The translations under genes were made by a program, and so were the position numbers. Below, piece after piece: positions 35,040 through 44,913 of a stretch of 64,000 bases of DNA. The notes beneath the pieces were generated by a model. The model was given only the letters and a program-made list of their open reading frames with translations, had not been told where the DNA came from and did no database searches. Each line of letters starts with the position of its first letter. Position 1 is the first letter of the stretch. The stretch is from Candidatus Neomarinimicrobiota bacterium (GTDB taxonomy: Bacteria > Fidelibacterota > Marinisomatia > Marinisomatales > TCS55): NCBI GenBank assembly GCA_018651745.1, contig JABIDL010000030.1, positions 1 through 64,000 on the forward strand. Reading direction: 5' to 3'.

Positions 35040-35475
35040 AATAACTATCGGGCTTGGAATCGTTTTAAGTTTGATTTTATCTGAGACACTCGGTGTTACA
35101 GCAGGTGGAATTATTGTCCCAGGCTATATCGCGCTGAATTTGCACCAGCCGCTTCAGGTAATTATAACTTTATTGGCTGCGGCACTGGTGTTGGGCATCA
35201 TTCGCGGTTTGGGAAGATTTATGTTTATCTATGGAAAGCGACGCCTTGTTTTAGCGCTTATCCTCGGATTTATGGTAGGATATGCTTCTCGTAATTATTT
35301 CTTTTCTCCGTTAGAAGATGTTTCTCTTGCTGTAATAGGGAATATCATTCCCGGCCTTATCGCAAGTTGGATGGATCGACAAGGAGTTATCCGAACTGTT
35401 TCAGTCATTTTAGTTACAGCCGTTTTGGTAAAACTGATAGTAATGCTTTTTTCAGGCGGAGTTCTGAATGCCTAA
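35032..35475 (+). CDS. pgsC: Poly-gamma-glutamate biosynthesis membrane protein PgsC/CapC
   Basis: A 147-aa very hydrophobic protein with four or five membrane helices. ETLGVTAGGIIVPGYIAL near the N-terminus and the spacing of the remaining helices match PgsC. It forms the membrane synthase with PgsB. ATG 35032 lies inside the end of pgsB and its stop overlaps pgsW by 8 bases, so all three proteins are likely made in balance. Confidence 0.92.
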   Translation: MVEITIGLGIVLSLILSETLGVTAGGIIVPGYIALNLHQPLQVIITLLAAALVLGIIRGLGRFMFIYGKRRLVLALILGFMVGYASRNYFFSPLEDVSLAVIGNIIPGLIASWMDRQGVIRTVSVILVTAVLVKLIVMLFSGGVLNA

Positions 35476-36622
35476 TCCATCTAAATCCGGAATGTTTCGC
35501 CCAATCATCCAAATGACACGAACATTGACTATAATGGCCGGAATAAGTGTCTTATGTTTTTGGTTTGCCTTCAATGCAAGAGTAGAAAAAGTGTCAGATA
35601 ATTTTGATAGTAAAGTTCAAGCAGCCACCCGTATGCAGGAGGCAATGAATATCTTAAAGTTATTTCGGATGGAAAAGGGTGTATTTGTTGACATCGAAAA
35701 TGATCCGAATGAAACCGGACTTGTAGGAGCTCAATTTAGTTTGATAACCACTGACGAAGGCGACCTTGATGCAAAGCTTACAACGCTTGATCCTAATTTT
35801 GCGGCGGCAATGATTGAATTATTATCCCGTGCCGGATTAACAACAGACGATACAGTGGCAGTTTTATTAACGGGGTCTATGCCCGGCGCCAACATGGCAG
35901 TTTTGATTGCGGCAGAAACCTTGGGAATTAACACGGTAGCAATAACCTCATTAGGAGCATCTCAGTGGGGTGCAAATTATCCCGATTTCACATGGCTGGA
36001 TATGGAAGCAATTCTCATTGAAAAAGGAATGTTAAAAAACCGTTCTATTGCAGCTTCCATTGGCGGCAGGAATGATCTCGGTCGGTTACTGAGTCCCAGA
36101 GGACGAAATCTAATTATTCAAAATATTGAAAAACATTCATTGCCACTTATTCGGGCAACGAGTTTGTCGGCCAATATCGATATGAGGATGGAAACACTTT
36201 TCAAATATGGTCCGAGCCGGGGATATGATTTAATGATAAATGTTGGAGGTGGCGTTGCGAGCTTGGGAACATCATTTAATTTAAAGCTTTTGAATCCGGG
36301 GTTAGTGACGCGTGCGAACATTGAACCAATCAGCCGACCAGACGGAATCGAAGGTGTAATGGTTCGATTCCTAAAATCTGGCGTGAATGCGCTTCATATA
36401 TTAAATATTTCAGCATTGACAGACATGCTTCAAATGCCTTACGCTCCAATACCCAATCCTGAAATCGGGAAAGGTCCATTATATGCAATTGAACAATTTA
36501 ATTTGACGATTACTTTTCTATGTTTTCTAATTGTTGCCGGAATGGTATTTGCAGTTGGACACCATAGCCACAATCAAATATCCCAACGGATGAAAGAACA
36601 TGAACCTGACAGCGTATTGTAA
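35468..36622 (+). CDS. pgsW: Poly-gamma-glutamate system protein PgsW
   Basis: A 384-aa protein with an N-terminal membrane anchor (TLTIMAGISVLCFWFAF) and a C-terminal membrane helix (LTITFLCFLIVAGMVFAVG) enclosing an extracytoplasmic domain. DTVAVLLTGSMPGANMAVLIAAETLGI and TSLGASQWGANYPDFTWLDME are conserved blocks of the poly-gamma-glutamate system protein that accompanies PgsB and PgsC in some bacteria in place of PgsA/CapA. The exact biochemical role is not established; export or chain handling is inferred. It overlaps the next gene by 23 bases. Confidence 0.85.
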   Translation: MPNPSKSGMFRPIIQMTRTLTIMAGISVLCFWFAFNARVEKVSDNFDSKVQAATRMQEAMNILKLFRMEKGVFVDIENDPNETGLVGAQFSLITTDEGDLDAKLTTLDPNFAAAMIELLSRAGLTTDDTVAVLLTGSMPGANMAVLIAAETLGINTVAITSLGASQWGANYPDFTWLDMEAILIEKGMLKNRSIAASIGGRNDLGRLLSPRGRNLIIQNIEKHSLPLIRATSLSANIDMRMETLFKYGPSRGYDLMINVGGGVASLGTSFNLKLLNPGLVTRANIEPISRPDGIEGVMVRFLKSGVNALHILNISALTDMLQMPYAPIPNPEIGKGPLYAIEQFNLTITFLCFLIVAGMVFAVGHHSHNQISQRMKEHEPDSVL

Positions 36623-37484
36623 ATTACTTCTTTTCTGCATTTTCTTCGGATCATTGGATGTCCTTTCTGCTGAACTATTGAAACCAGTCGAAGGGGGAGA
36701 AGAAAAAGAAATTTTAATTGTTAGCGGAAATCGGAGATTGTATTATGTCGTTCGCTCTAAAGAATTGATGTACGAAGTTAGCGGACCGGTGAGATTAAAA
36801 TTCATCACTCGCTTTCCTGCGATGCAACCAGGGAAAAGAACCCGCCATGCGTTTAAATATGATCTATTAATTGATGAAGCAGACACCATACATGTGAACC
36901 ATAAATATCTCCGACAAAAAGGAATTCGATCCATTCAACATCCGAATCATCATTATACACATTCAGGGCATTATACAATCAATATCCCTGAAGGACGTCA
37001 TTGGGTCAGAGTTTTGGTCCCTGAAAATCAAGATTATCCTGTTTTGATGCGAGCGGTTGCAAAAACATTTGAACTACCAAAAGGTGCGAAAAAAATTCTG
37101 ACACCAATGGTTCACCAACTCAGCAAAATTGTTCAAGTTGGTAGTAAGGAAATTGAGTATTTTGAGCTTAAATATGGTGCACCTCTTCAAGTTGCAGTTA
37201 AAGGTCCAAAAATACTTAGGGTGACTAGCAGACTATTATTTGAAAATTGGATGGGAGATGAAGAAGCTTACCGGCTTCAGTTGAAAGAGGGTAAAGACAT
37301 TTTTGGAACATATTATTTTAGTACGGATCGATCAGATAAATCATCGCTGAAATCGAATGATGAAATTGTTCCAGGAAAATGGCGTACTTGTGAAATCAAA
37401 CTTTCGGAAGGAGACCATATTATAACGGTCAAGGTATTAGAAAAAGACAAAACAGTATTATTGAGATTTTTGGAATTCAATTGA
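36600..37484 (+). CDS. Periplasmic protein of the poly-gamma-glutamate operon
   Basis: A 294-aa protein with a signal peptide (MNLTAYCKLLLFCIFFGSLDVLSA) and two similar beta-rich halves. Each half has a strand pair followed by a GRHWVRVLV- or GDHIITVKV-type segment, suggesting an internal duplication. The mature chain is rich in Lys, Arg and His, compatible with contact to an anionic polymer. I do not recognise a named family. It overlaps pgsW upstream and the barrel gene downstream (TGATG), so a role in polymer export or attachment is inferred from the operon. Confidence 0.65.
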   Translation: MNLTAYCKLLLFCIFFGSLDVLSAELLKPVEGGEEKEILIVSGNRRLYYVVRSKELMYEVSGPVRLKFITRFPAMQPGKRTRHAFKYDLLIDEADTIHVNHKYLRQKGIRSIQHPNHHYTHSGHYTINIPEGRHWVRVLVPENQDYPVLMRAVAKTFELPKGAKKILTPMVHQLSKIVQVGSKEIEYFELKYGAPLQVAVKGPKILRVTSRLLFENWMGDEEAYRLQLKEGKDIFGTYYFSTDRSDKSSLKSNDEIVPGKWRTCEIKLSEGDHIITVKVLEKDKTVLLRFLEFN

Positions 37485-38527
37485 TGCGTTTTAATTATAT
37501 CGGAATTATTTTTCTCGGTTTGGGATATCCTCAAGCACAAGCAACCATTTTAAACACACCGATATATTTCAACATCAAATTGACCAATGGATATGATTCC
37601 AATGTACTTCGTTTTTCTAGTGGAGAACAAGAATCTGCTGCGGTCGAACCGGACTTAATGGGTGGAATGTCCACATTTGATTCCCACTATTTACGTGGCG
37701 AATTGCTTGGAAAATCTATTTTCAATTTTAGCAGGAAACGCAATATAACTTTTTCGGGGAGAGCAGCATTAATCCGATATTCTCACAGTCAGGAAAAACA
37801 ATACACAAGTGGAAAAATAGAATTGAAGTACAGTTGGGGGCCGTATAGATCTTTTAAATATTCTATCCGTGATTTGTCTGATTATTATTTGCGGGACTAT
37901 GTGAATAAAGATGTGACGAATACTCAATTTATCGCCTGCATGTTTTCCGATAGAGATCAACAAATTGCTTTATCATATCCAATTGTTCGTCGAACTTGGA
38001 TTTCACTTGCTGGCGGATACTTGCAGCGATATTTTAATGGTGATTTTTCTGAATTTGATTTGGACATCCTATATCAGAAAGGTCGAATTTCATGGAAAAC
38101 TCCATGGAATTTGACGATGAGTATAGAAGGGGAAATTGGAAAAGCAGATAATATCACTTTTGGAGAAACCGCCCGCGCGAGCGATTTGGATAGATCTTAT
38201 CAATATTCCCAATTCTATTTTCCTCTTAAATCATCTACTTCCCTTTGGTTATTGGACGAATTAGGAGGCGCTTTTCGACAGGAAATTCGTCAATATGCTG
38301 CTGAATCATTAGATGATCCACTTCACAGCGGAAGGGCGCACACCGATCGTAAATTAGATATATGGATGAAAAAAAATATCTCAGAATCGTTATCTGTTAA
38401 ACTCATGGTAAGAAACCGCGAAAGAATTACACACTCCAATTATAGTTGGGTCCAAAAATTAAAGTCTTTCAGACAAGTTCAGGTGTGGGTTGAAATTGGA
38501 TGGAGGTCGGTGTATGACAAATATTAA
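37484..38527 (+). CDS. Predicted outer-membrane beta-barrel of the poly-gamma-glutamate operon
   Basis: A 347-aa protein with a signal peptide and a mature chain of alternating hydrophobic/polar strands rich in Tyr, Trp and Arg, e.g. YTSGKIELKYSWGPYRSFKY, ending in VQVWVEIGWRSVYDKY. No enzymatic motif is visible. ATG 37484 overlaps the preceding stop as TGATG; an in-frame TTG at 37481 is less likely. As the only barrel in this operon, it is a candidate channel for polymer secretion across the outer membrane. Confidence 0.65.
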   Translation: MRFNYIGIIFLGLGYPQAQATILNTPIYFNIKLTNGYDSNVLRFSSGEQESAAVEPDLMGGMSTFDSHYLRGELLGKSIFNFSRKRNITFSGRAALIRYSHSQEKQYTSGKIELKYSWGPYRSFKYSIRDLSDYYLRDYVNKDVTNTQFIACMFSDRDQQIALSYPIVRRTWISLAGGYLQRYFNGDFSEFDLDILYQKGRISWKTPWNLTMSIEGEIGKADNITFGETARASDLDRSYQYSQFYFPLKSSTSLWLLDELGGAFRQEIRQYAAESLDDPLHSGRAHTDRKLDIWMKKNISESLSVKLMVRNRERITHSNYSWVQKLKSFRQVQVWVEIGWRSVYDKY

Positions 38528-39560
38528 ACATTTCAAAATACTTGGTATTTTGGCAGTTTTCATGCTGCAGTCTTGTATGGAACCAGACTTAGACTCTGTT
38601 TGGGATATTGAGAGAATTACAACATTGAATACCATTGGATATTGCCGATCAGCGGTTGTGGTGAATGACACCGCTTATGTTGCTGCCGGTCAGAACGGAT
38701 TTCAAATTTGGGATATGTCCGCTTTTATAAATATGGGGACCGATCCAACTCTTGTTGCAGCTATGGATTCTTATGCTACAGAACAGGATTTTGATGATAT
38801 TACACAAGTAGAATATTCTCAAACTCACAGAGTTGTTTTTGCAGTTGAAAGCAACTCTCTTGTAAATATTATTGATAAAATTGGTAGTGATAGTTTGGAT
38901 TGGGACGGTGCAAAAATGAGCGAGAAAACTCGCGAAATTCGTGTCATAGATGATAGTAGCGGATTTACGATTTATGCTGCAGATAACGATGACGGTCTCA
39001 AATGGAATTATTTCGAATTACAGAGTTGGGGAGAATGGTTTCATACGTCCGGGGAAGAAATTTGGGAAAATGGCAAACCGACGGGAATTGATATTGTTGG
39101 CAATCAACTTGCACTTACAACTGACCAAACCGGAGTAAGTTTATATCAGTTGAGCGATTTAAAAACGAACCCAGAGTTCATCAATTCGGTTGATACCCAA
39201 GGTAGCGCCGATAAAGTAACATTAACCAATACCGGCTTATTTGTGGCGTCCGAAGAGGCTGGGGCTTATTTTATTCCATTTATGGATTTTCCCAGTAGTG
39301 CTAATAGAACACCGCCCGAACTGTTAAAAACAACTCGATTTGCTGAAGACTTGTATGTTAAACATATATCAGTTTCTGGGAATACAGCAGTTTTATCGCT
39401 CGGATCCGGAGGCATAGCATTATACGATATTTCAAATTTGTTTGTCCCAATTTCGCGAGGGATTTTTGAAATTGGGTATGTGTATAAAACAGTCTTTGAA
39501 TCTAGCTATATTCTTGCTTGCTCACGAGAAGGACTACAAGTTTTATCCATTAAGGAATAA
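38514..39560 (+). CDS. Beta-propeller-like lipoprotein (LVIVD-type repeats)
   Basis: A 348-aa protein with lipobox Cys at residue 21 (FMLQSC). A repeated motif of about 45-60 residues follows, such as AYVAAGQNGFQIWDMSAF, LALTTDQTGVSLYQLSDL and AVLSLGSGGIALYDISNL, the LVIVD type of beta-propeller found in surface proteins. A strong ribosome site GGAGG (38502-38506) precedes ATG 38514 by 7 bases, inside the end of the barrel gene, so the pair is coupled. A surface or periplasmic scaffold role is inferred. Confidence 0.72.
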   Translation: MTNIKHFKILGILAVFMLQSCMEPDLDSVWDIERITTLNTIGYCRSAVVVNDTAYVAAGQNGFQIWDMSAFINMGTDPTLVAAMDSYATEQDFDDITQVEYSQTHRVVFAVESNSLVNIIDKIGSDSLDWDGAKMSEKTREIRVIDDSSGFTIYAADNDDGLKWNYFELQSWGEWFHTSGEEIWENGKPTGIDIVGNQLALTTDQTGVSLYQLSDLKTNPEFINSVDTQGSADKVTLTNTGLFVASEEAGAYFIPFMDFPSSANRTPPELLKTTRFAEDLYVKHISVSGNTAVLSLGSGGIALYDISNLFVPISRGIFEIGYVYKTVFESSYILACSREGLQVLSIKE

Positions 39561-39561
39561 T

Positions 39562-42500
39562 ATGAACCACCCAATAAAACATACCAAAATTCTTGTTTCA
39601 TCCATATTTCTAATAGTGTTTCTCTTTGGACAAACTGATGCATGGCAAGCCAATGGAGTCGCAATTCGGCAAGGTGTTCATATTGAATGGCAAAAAACTA
39701 CGTGTCCGGGTTCAGTTGGATCGGCTATTATGATTTGGTCAGATACAAGAAATGGGAATCGAGATGTTTTTGCACAAAAAGTCAGTTTTACCGGTGATGT
39801 TTTTTGGGGAACAGGTGGCGTTCCGGTTACAGAATTGCCGGGAAGACAGGAAGATCCTGTTGCGATTGAGGACAATGCTGGCGGCGCGTTTATTGCATGG
39901 GTGGATTATCGTTTTGATAAAGAGGGAGACATATATTTACAACATATTAATTCAGACGGAAATAGCGTTTTAGATAATTTGGGTATTGCAATATGTAATG
40001 TGGCTGGAAAACAGGGTTCCATCAATATGTGCACAGACAGTTCCGGAGGTGTTTTTATTACATGGCAAGACGGACGTAACGGTTTAGATGAAGATATTTA
40101 TGGAACACATGTGGATTACAATAATAATGTTGGTCACCCGGGAATCGGTGTTGCAATTATAGAAGCATCCGGTACTCAAGGACCAAAAAGCATTGAATAT
40201 GCAGGGGACGGTGATGCTTTTGTAGTTTGGTCCGATGCAAGAATCAGCGCAGAAAATTTGGATATTTACGCTCAAAGAATTCACCAAGATTTGTCTCTTC
40301 AATTTGATGTCGGTGGTTTACCGATAGCAAATACGATGGAATTAGAAACACGCCCAAAAGTTACATTTATGTCAGGAGTAAAATCCTGCGTTGTTTGGCA
40401 GCAGGGATCAGGAATTACGGAAGTCGTTTACCAAGTAGTTGACACATCCGGTTTAGTTTTGTCCAATGAAAAACCATTAACAAAAGACCCGGCGTCAAAG
40501 GCAGGTCCCCGTGTGAAGCGTGGAACCGGTGGTACAGTTTTCGCATCATGGGAAGATTACAGGTTTGACTCCACAGATCCGACTTATTTTATCCAAAAAA
40601 TTAGCAACGATGGCTCTATTCTTTGGGATTCAGCAGGAGTGCCTCTGGATTCAATTTACAATACACAAGATGGCGCCAGATTTTCCGGTGATGAAAATGG
40701 TGGCGTAGTTTTCGTATGGGAACGAGGTACATTTCCAGATAAGGATATTGTAGCCCAACATTTTGATTCGTTTGGAAATCGTATTTTGCCGGATTCCGGT
40801 CTTGCTATTTCTAACGCAAATGGGAATCAAGATTCACCGATTATTACATCAGATGAAGTGGTTGGGCAATTTGTTATTTTTTCTGATGTAAGTGGCGGAA
40901 GTATTGATCTTAAAACTCAGTTAATTGATGATATGAATACTATTGGTTTTTCTGAAAATGGAATCACAGTCATCGAAGGATTGGATGGGGATATAAATTA
41001 TGTTCGAGCGGAAACTATGGAAAATGGACAAGTAGTGCTTGCTTGGGAGGATAATAGATATGGGAAAGTGTTGTTTGCGAACTATATTTTAGAGGAGGGC
41101 TCAGATTCTACCGAGCCAAATGGAAAACAAATCGGCTTTGCCTCTTTCCATTCAGATCCCCTAATAAATGAACCGGTGTTTACCAATTCATACGGAAGCT
41201 TTTATACAGGTATTTACGATAAAAGTAGCGGTGTAGCATTATCTCGCGTTAACCGTTTGGATATGAATTTGATAAACCAATGGGATTCTACCGGTATATA
41301 TCTTAATAATGGATCTGATCAGATTAACCTACATTTAACACCCCATATATCTGGTGTTGCGTGTGTTTGGTCAGAAATTCGCAATGTATGGGATTATGAT
41401 ATATATTTTACTGTACTGGGTGATGATGGCAATATCCTAGAAGCTGAAAACACCATTGCAAATGAATCAGTTAATGAATTTGTTGAGTTAGTTTTTCAGC
41501 TTCCTGATGGAGATTATATGGTTCTTTGGCAAGAGGGGCATTGGAATGCAGGCGTTCTAAAATATATTCGTCTAAATTCGTCCGGAACACCTGCGAGTGG
41601 GTGGGTATCGAGCGGAAAAGTATTATCACACTCGGGAGATGCCAGTAATCTAATTGGAACAATGAACCATGATTCAACAGAAATTATTTTGGTTTGGGAA
41701 AACAGATTTTCAGCGACAAAAAAAGACATTTATAGTCAAACCATTGATTTGGATGGGAATACACTTTTTGGTGAGGATCCCCTTATTTTGACAGAAGCTA
41801 TAAATGATCAGAGATCTCCGTCTATTGCTCTAGATGAAAACACCGCTGCATTTGTTTCATGGGCAGATTTTCGAAATGGTGATGCGTTCTCAATCTATGG
41901 CCAGCGGATTGATGTGGAAAATCGATCCTTAATTGATTCTAATATTCTTATTTGTTGTGACCAAGATACATTTTACCGAGACAATCCTGATGTGATAGCG
42001 TTTGGTGATGATTCATTTTTTATCACATGGGAGGATGAACGTGGTTCAGCGGTTGACGATCCTCTTCTTTCTGGTGGGTTGGATATTTATGGTGCAAAAG
42101 TAGTCAATGGTTTAGTTCAAAACCAAATTATCATTGCTGCAGAATACCATGATCAGAAATCCCCAAAAATAATTCCCATCGGTGGGATCGATTCTAATGC
42201 TTGGTTTTTATATTGGCAAGATTATAGAAGTTCGGGAAAAGCTGATTTAGTGAATTTATATGGACAAGTGTTGTTAATTGATCCAAATATGAATATCAAT
42301 TCACATACAGTTCCAATTGAGTTTAGAGTTGGTCCGGCATACCCTAACCCATTTAATGGGATAATTTCAATCCCGATCCAAACCCATTCTTCAGCACCAA
42401 TCCGGATTTCTATTTACAATGTGCTTGGCCGTCAGGTTTATGATGCAATACTCATCCCAAATCATCCGGGCGAAATGACGTTTAATTGGACGGGGGAAGA

Positions 42501-42594
42501 TATATTTGGTCGTGAAGTAGCAAGTGGAATTTATTTGTATCAGATTCAATCAAGAGATGCTGTTTTTAAAGGCAAGGTCTCTTTTTTAAAGTGA
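39562..42594 (+). CDS. Large secreted repeat protein with T9SS-type sorting domain
   Basis: A 1010-aa protein. A signal peptide (HTKILVSSIFLIVFLFGQ) leads to a long array of about 50-65-residue units with W-x-D-x-R/N-G and IYGQRID/VFAQKVS-type strands (VWSDTRNGNRDVFAQKV, FISWADFRNGDAFSIYGQRI), suggesting one or more beta-propellers. The C-terminal ~90 residues are a sorting domain (AYPNPFNGIISIPI, NVLGRQVYD, GIYLYQIQ). ATG 39562 follows AAGGAATAAT. A longer upstream frame overlaps the lipoprotein gene and lacks an export signal, so it is rejected. A surface-bound or released binding protein is inferred; no catalytic motif is seen. Confidence 0.78.
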   Translation: MNHPIKHTKILVSSIFLIVFLFGQTDAWQANGVAIRQGVHIEWQKTTCPGSVGSAIMIWSDTRNGNRDVFAQKVSFTGDVFWGTGGVPVTELPGRQEDPVAIEDNAGGAFIAWVDYRFDKEGDIYLQHINSDGNSVLDNLGIAICNVAGKQGSINMCTDSSGGVFITWQDGRNGLDEDIYGTHVDYNNNVGHPGIGVAIIEASGTQGPKSIEYAGDGDAFVVWSDARISAENLDIYAQRIHQDLSLQFDVGGLPIANTMELETRPKVTFMSGVKSCVVWQQGSGITEVVYQVVDTSGLVLSNEKPLTKDPASKAGPRVKRGTGGTVFASWEDYRFDSTDPTYFIQKISNDGSILWDSAGVPLDSIYNTQDGARFSGDENGGVVFVWERGTFPDKDIVAQHFDSFGNRILPDSGLAISNANGNQDSPIITSDEVVGQFVIFSDVSGGSIDLKTQLIDDMNTIGFSENGITVIEGLDGDINYVRAETMENGQVVLAWEDNRYGKVLFANYILEEGSDSTEPNGKQIGFASFHSDPLINEPVFTNSYGSFYTGIYDKSSGVALSRVNRLDMNLINQWDSTGIYLNNGSDQINLHLTPHISGVACVWSEIRNVWDYDIYFTVLGDDGNILEAENTIANESVNEFVELVFQLPDGDYMVLWQEGHWNAGVLKYIRLNSSGTPASGWVSSGKVLSHSGDASNLIGTMNHDSTEIILVWENRFSATKKDIYSQTIDLDGNTLFGEDPLILTEAINDQRSPSIALDENTAAFVSWADFRNGDAFSIYGQRIDVENRSLIDSNILICCDQDTFYRDNPDVIAFGDDSFFITWEDERGSAVDDPLLSGGLDIYGAKVVNGLVQNQIIIAAEYHDQKSPKIIPIGGIDSNAWFLYWQDYRSSGKADLVNLYGQVLLIDPNMNINSHTVPIEFRVGPAYPNPFNGIISIPIQTHSSAPIRISIYNVLGRQVYDAILIPNHPGEMTFNWTGEDIFGREVASGIYLYQIQSRDAVFKGKVSFLK

Positions 42595-42597
42595 TTT

Positions 42598-44913
42598 ATG
42601 GTAAACAAATTTATATTATGTCTGTTTGCCTTGAATTGTGGTCTTTTTGCCGAGCCGCTCGACCCGCGCTTTCACTCGTTTAATGAAATAAAATCCTTCC
42701 TCGATTCGCTCGATCAATTAGAACAATACGAGGATATATTTCGTGTGGATACGATTGGCTACTCCGGCGCCGAAACTTTGCCTATACTTGCGGTGAAAAT
42801 TTCCGATAATGTTCACATAAAAGAAGATGAACCAAGAGTATTATTTCTTGGACAATGCCATGCAGAAGAAATACTTGGTGTGGAGGCAGTATTGGAAATG
42901 ATTTTGACACTACTGAGTCCACCCCCCCCTATGGCAAGTCATGTTCAGATTTTGCGACAGGAAATTGAAACATGGATCATTCCCACCTACAATCCGGAAG
43001 GCTTAAATGTGGTTCATTCGGAAATGGATTTAAGCTATCGAAAAAACAAACGCGATTTCAGCCCGACCGGGCCGACTCCCAACGGTGTGTTTGATTTTGA
43101 TCCGAGTATCGGTAACGATGTGGATGGTGTGGATTTAAACAGGAATTACGATTTCAATTGGTTTTTTGGTGATTCGTTTTTAGTTAATGATCCAACGGAT
43201 TATGCTGCCCATTATGATTATTATCGTGGTCCTGAACCTTTTTCAGAACAGGAGACAAAGGCTATTCGTGATTTTGCATTGGAACAGGATTTTCTTTTTT
43301 CCATTGCGTGGCACAGTGCTAGATCGGGGCGTTATTCTGAATTGGTGATTTCATCTTGGAAATGGGCAGAAGGGAAAAATACCCCGGACAATAATGCTCA
43401 AAATACCATTGCCGATGCATTGGCTGGAAACCTTCAAAAAGAGTACAGTGAAGATTTTTACCAGTCTGAGCAGAGTGTGTCACGTCGGGGGAATGCTCAC
43501 GATTGGTTTTATACTGCAACGGGTTGTTTTCAATATCTTGTTGAGTGTGGGACTGCAAATCTGCAACCCGACAGCGCGTTGATTGAAGATACGATCCAGA
43601 GGTTAATCCCTGGAATGGTGTACTTAATGGATCGAACGATTGGTTATCAAGAAGATGCCGCCCAAATCACCGGAATTGTAACGGACGAATTGGGAAATCC
43701 TTTTGAGGATGTGGAAATTATCATCAATGAATTAAACGGTGGTGTTAACGATCCGCGCCTGACGGATGAATTTGGGCGGTATCGGCGTATTGTCACTGAA
43801 GGCACTTATCAGTTAACGGCGCAAAAATACGGGTATGAACCGGTAACAAATACGATCACCGCAAACAACAGTGGAACCACAATACTGGATTTTTCTTTGG
43901 ATCCGCTAACCGAGGTTAACATCAATTTATCGATCGGGTTTTACCAACAATTATGGCACGATGAACATTTCTCATGGATAATGACTAATGATTTTTTTAC
44001 AGATACAATCATTGTTGATGATGGTAGTAATACATTTGCGATGCCAAAGGGTAATTGGGACATTCAAACAGTTTATGACGACAGCTATTTTCCGTGGATA
44101 AGGAATCTTGAATTGGACTCAGACATGGAAATCAACGTGAGTTTTAGGCAGAATGTAATTGACACAGTTTTAGGCTTCGGCGATTCGACGATGTGGAACC
44201 AAATTGGAGGTGACTGGACAATTGATTCGGGATCTCTTAGATCTCAAGTTGGTTCTTTCTACAATAATGGAAACAGGGAAGATACCCTTGAAATTCGATC
44301 CCGATGGTTTGATATGACCGGAATGCAACAGATTGCTTGTGTAATCAATCACCGCTACGAACTTGAATGGGACGTGGATTCCCTGTTTCTTACACTGGTG
44401 AACGGACAGGACAGCGTTTTAACAGAATGGTCCGCGACCGACCAGAATTGGCATGCATTTCGTACGGACAGAATTGTTGCGCGGGATACGTCTGGATTTG
44501 ACTCAGTCCGAGTGCGGTTAAGGTTTTCACGGGATGCTTCTGTCAATTACCGCGGCTGGGAAATAGCATCATTGCGCATCTTGGGTTTGGATGACCCGTA
44601 TCTGAATGTTACAGAATCAGGCCCTCAAATCCGTTCTTCTTTCTCGGTTTCCGACCCGTATCCAAATCCGTCATCCGGTATGATTTCCATTGATATGGAG
44701 CACATTCAATTTCCGTTGCAAGTAACTATATTTAATCTGCTAGGACAGGAAATATTCAACCAATCGTTGAATCAGGGATTTAGGGAACAAATTACATGGC
44801 AATTGAATTTGTTTAATCAAATGGATGTACCAATAAGTTCAGGTGTATATTTCCTGCGCTTTTCTACCTCACACAAGGAGTTCATCAAAAAATGCGTTTA
44901 CTTGCGGCCGTAA
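42598..44913 (+). CDS. Secreted M14 zinc carboxypeptidase with T9SS-type sorting domain
   Basis: A 771-aa secreted protease. The signal peptide is followed by an M14 catalytic domain (~20-350) with zinc ligands H88-x-x-E91 and H239 (AWHSA). The substrate-binding DLNRNYDFNW (N181-R182) and a catalytic Glu, E317 (YLVECGT), are also present. Then come a CarboxypepD_reg/transthyretin-like domain (~355-440), a beta-sandwich resembling an immune-inhibitor-A/MAM-like module, and a C-terminal sorting domain (YPNPSSGMISIDM ... SGVYFLRFS). It should trim C-terminal residues of peptides outside the cell. It overlaps the next gene by 22 bases. Confidence 0.88.
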   Translation: MVNKFILCLFALNCGLFAEPLDPRFHSFNEIKSFLDSLDQLEQYEDIFRVDTIGYSGAETLPILAVKISDNVHIKEDEPRVLFLGQCHAEEILGVEAVLEMILTLLSPPPPMASHVQILRQEIETWIIPTYNPEGLNVVHSEMDLSYRKNKRDFSPTGPTPNGVFDFDPSIGNDVDGVDLNRNYDFNWFFGDSFLVNDPTDYAAHYDYYRGPEPFSEQETKAIRDFALEQDFLFSIAWHSARSGRYSELVISSWKWAEGKNTPDNNAQNTIADALAGNLQKEYSEDFYQSEQSVSRRGNAHDWFYTATGCFQYLVECGTANLQPDSALIEDTIQRLIPGMVYLMDRTIGYQEDAAQITGIVTDELGNPFEDVEIIINELNGGVNDPRLTDEFGRYRRIVTEGTYQLTAQKYGYEPVTNTITANNSGTTILDFSLDPLTEVNINLSIGFYQQLWHDEHFSWIMTNDFFTDTIIVDDGSNTFAMPKGNWDIQTVYDDSYFPWIRNLELDSDMEINVSFRQNVIDTVLGFGDSTMWNQIGGDWTIDSGSLRSQVGSFYNNGNREDTLEIRSRWFDMTGMQQIACVINHRYELEWDVDSLFLTLVNGQDSVLTEWSATDQNWHAFRTDRIVARDTSGFDSVRVRLRFSRDASVNYRGWEIASLRILGLDDPYLNVTESGPQIRSSFSVSDPYPNPSSGMISIDMEHIQFPLQVTIFNLLGQEIFNQSLNQGFREQITWQLNLFNQMDVPISSGVYFLRFSTSHKEFIKKCVYLRP

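Noticed and set aside
39442-39561. 40-residue N-terminal extension of the large repeat protein
   Set aside because: It overlaps the upstream lipoprotein gene, lacks an export signal, and ATG 39562 has a good ribosome site.
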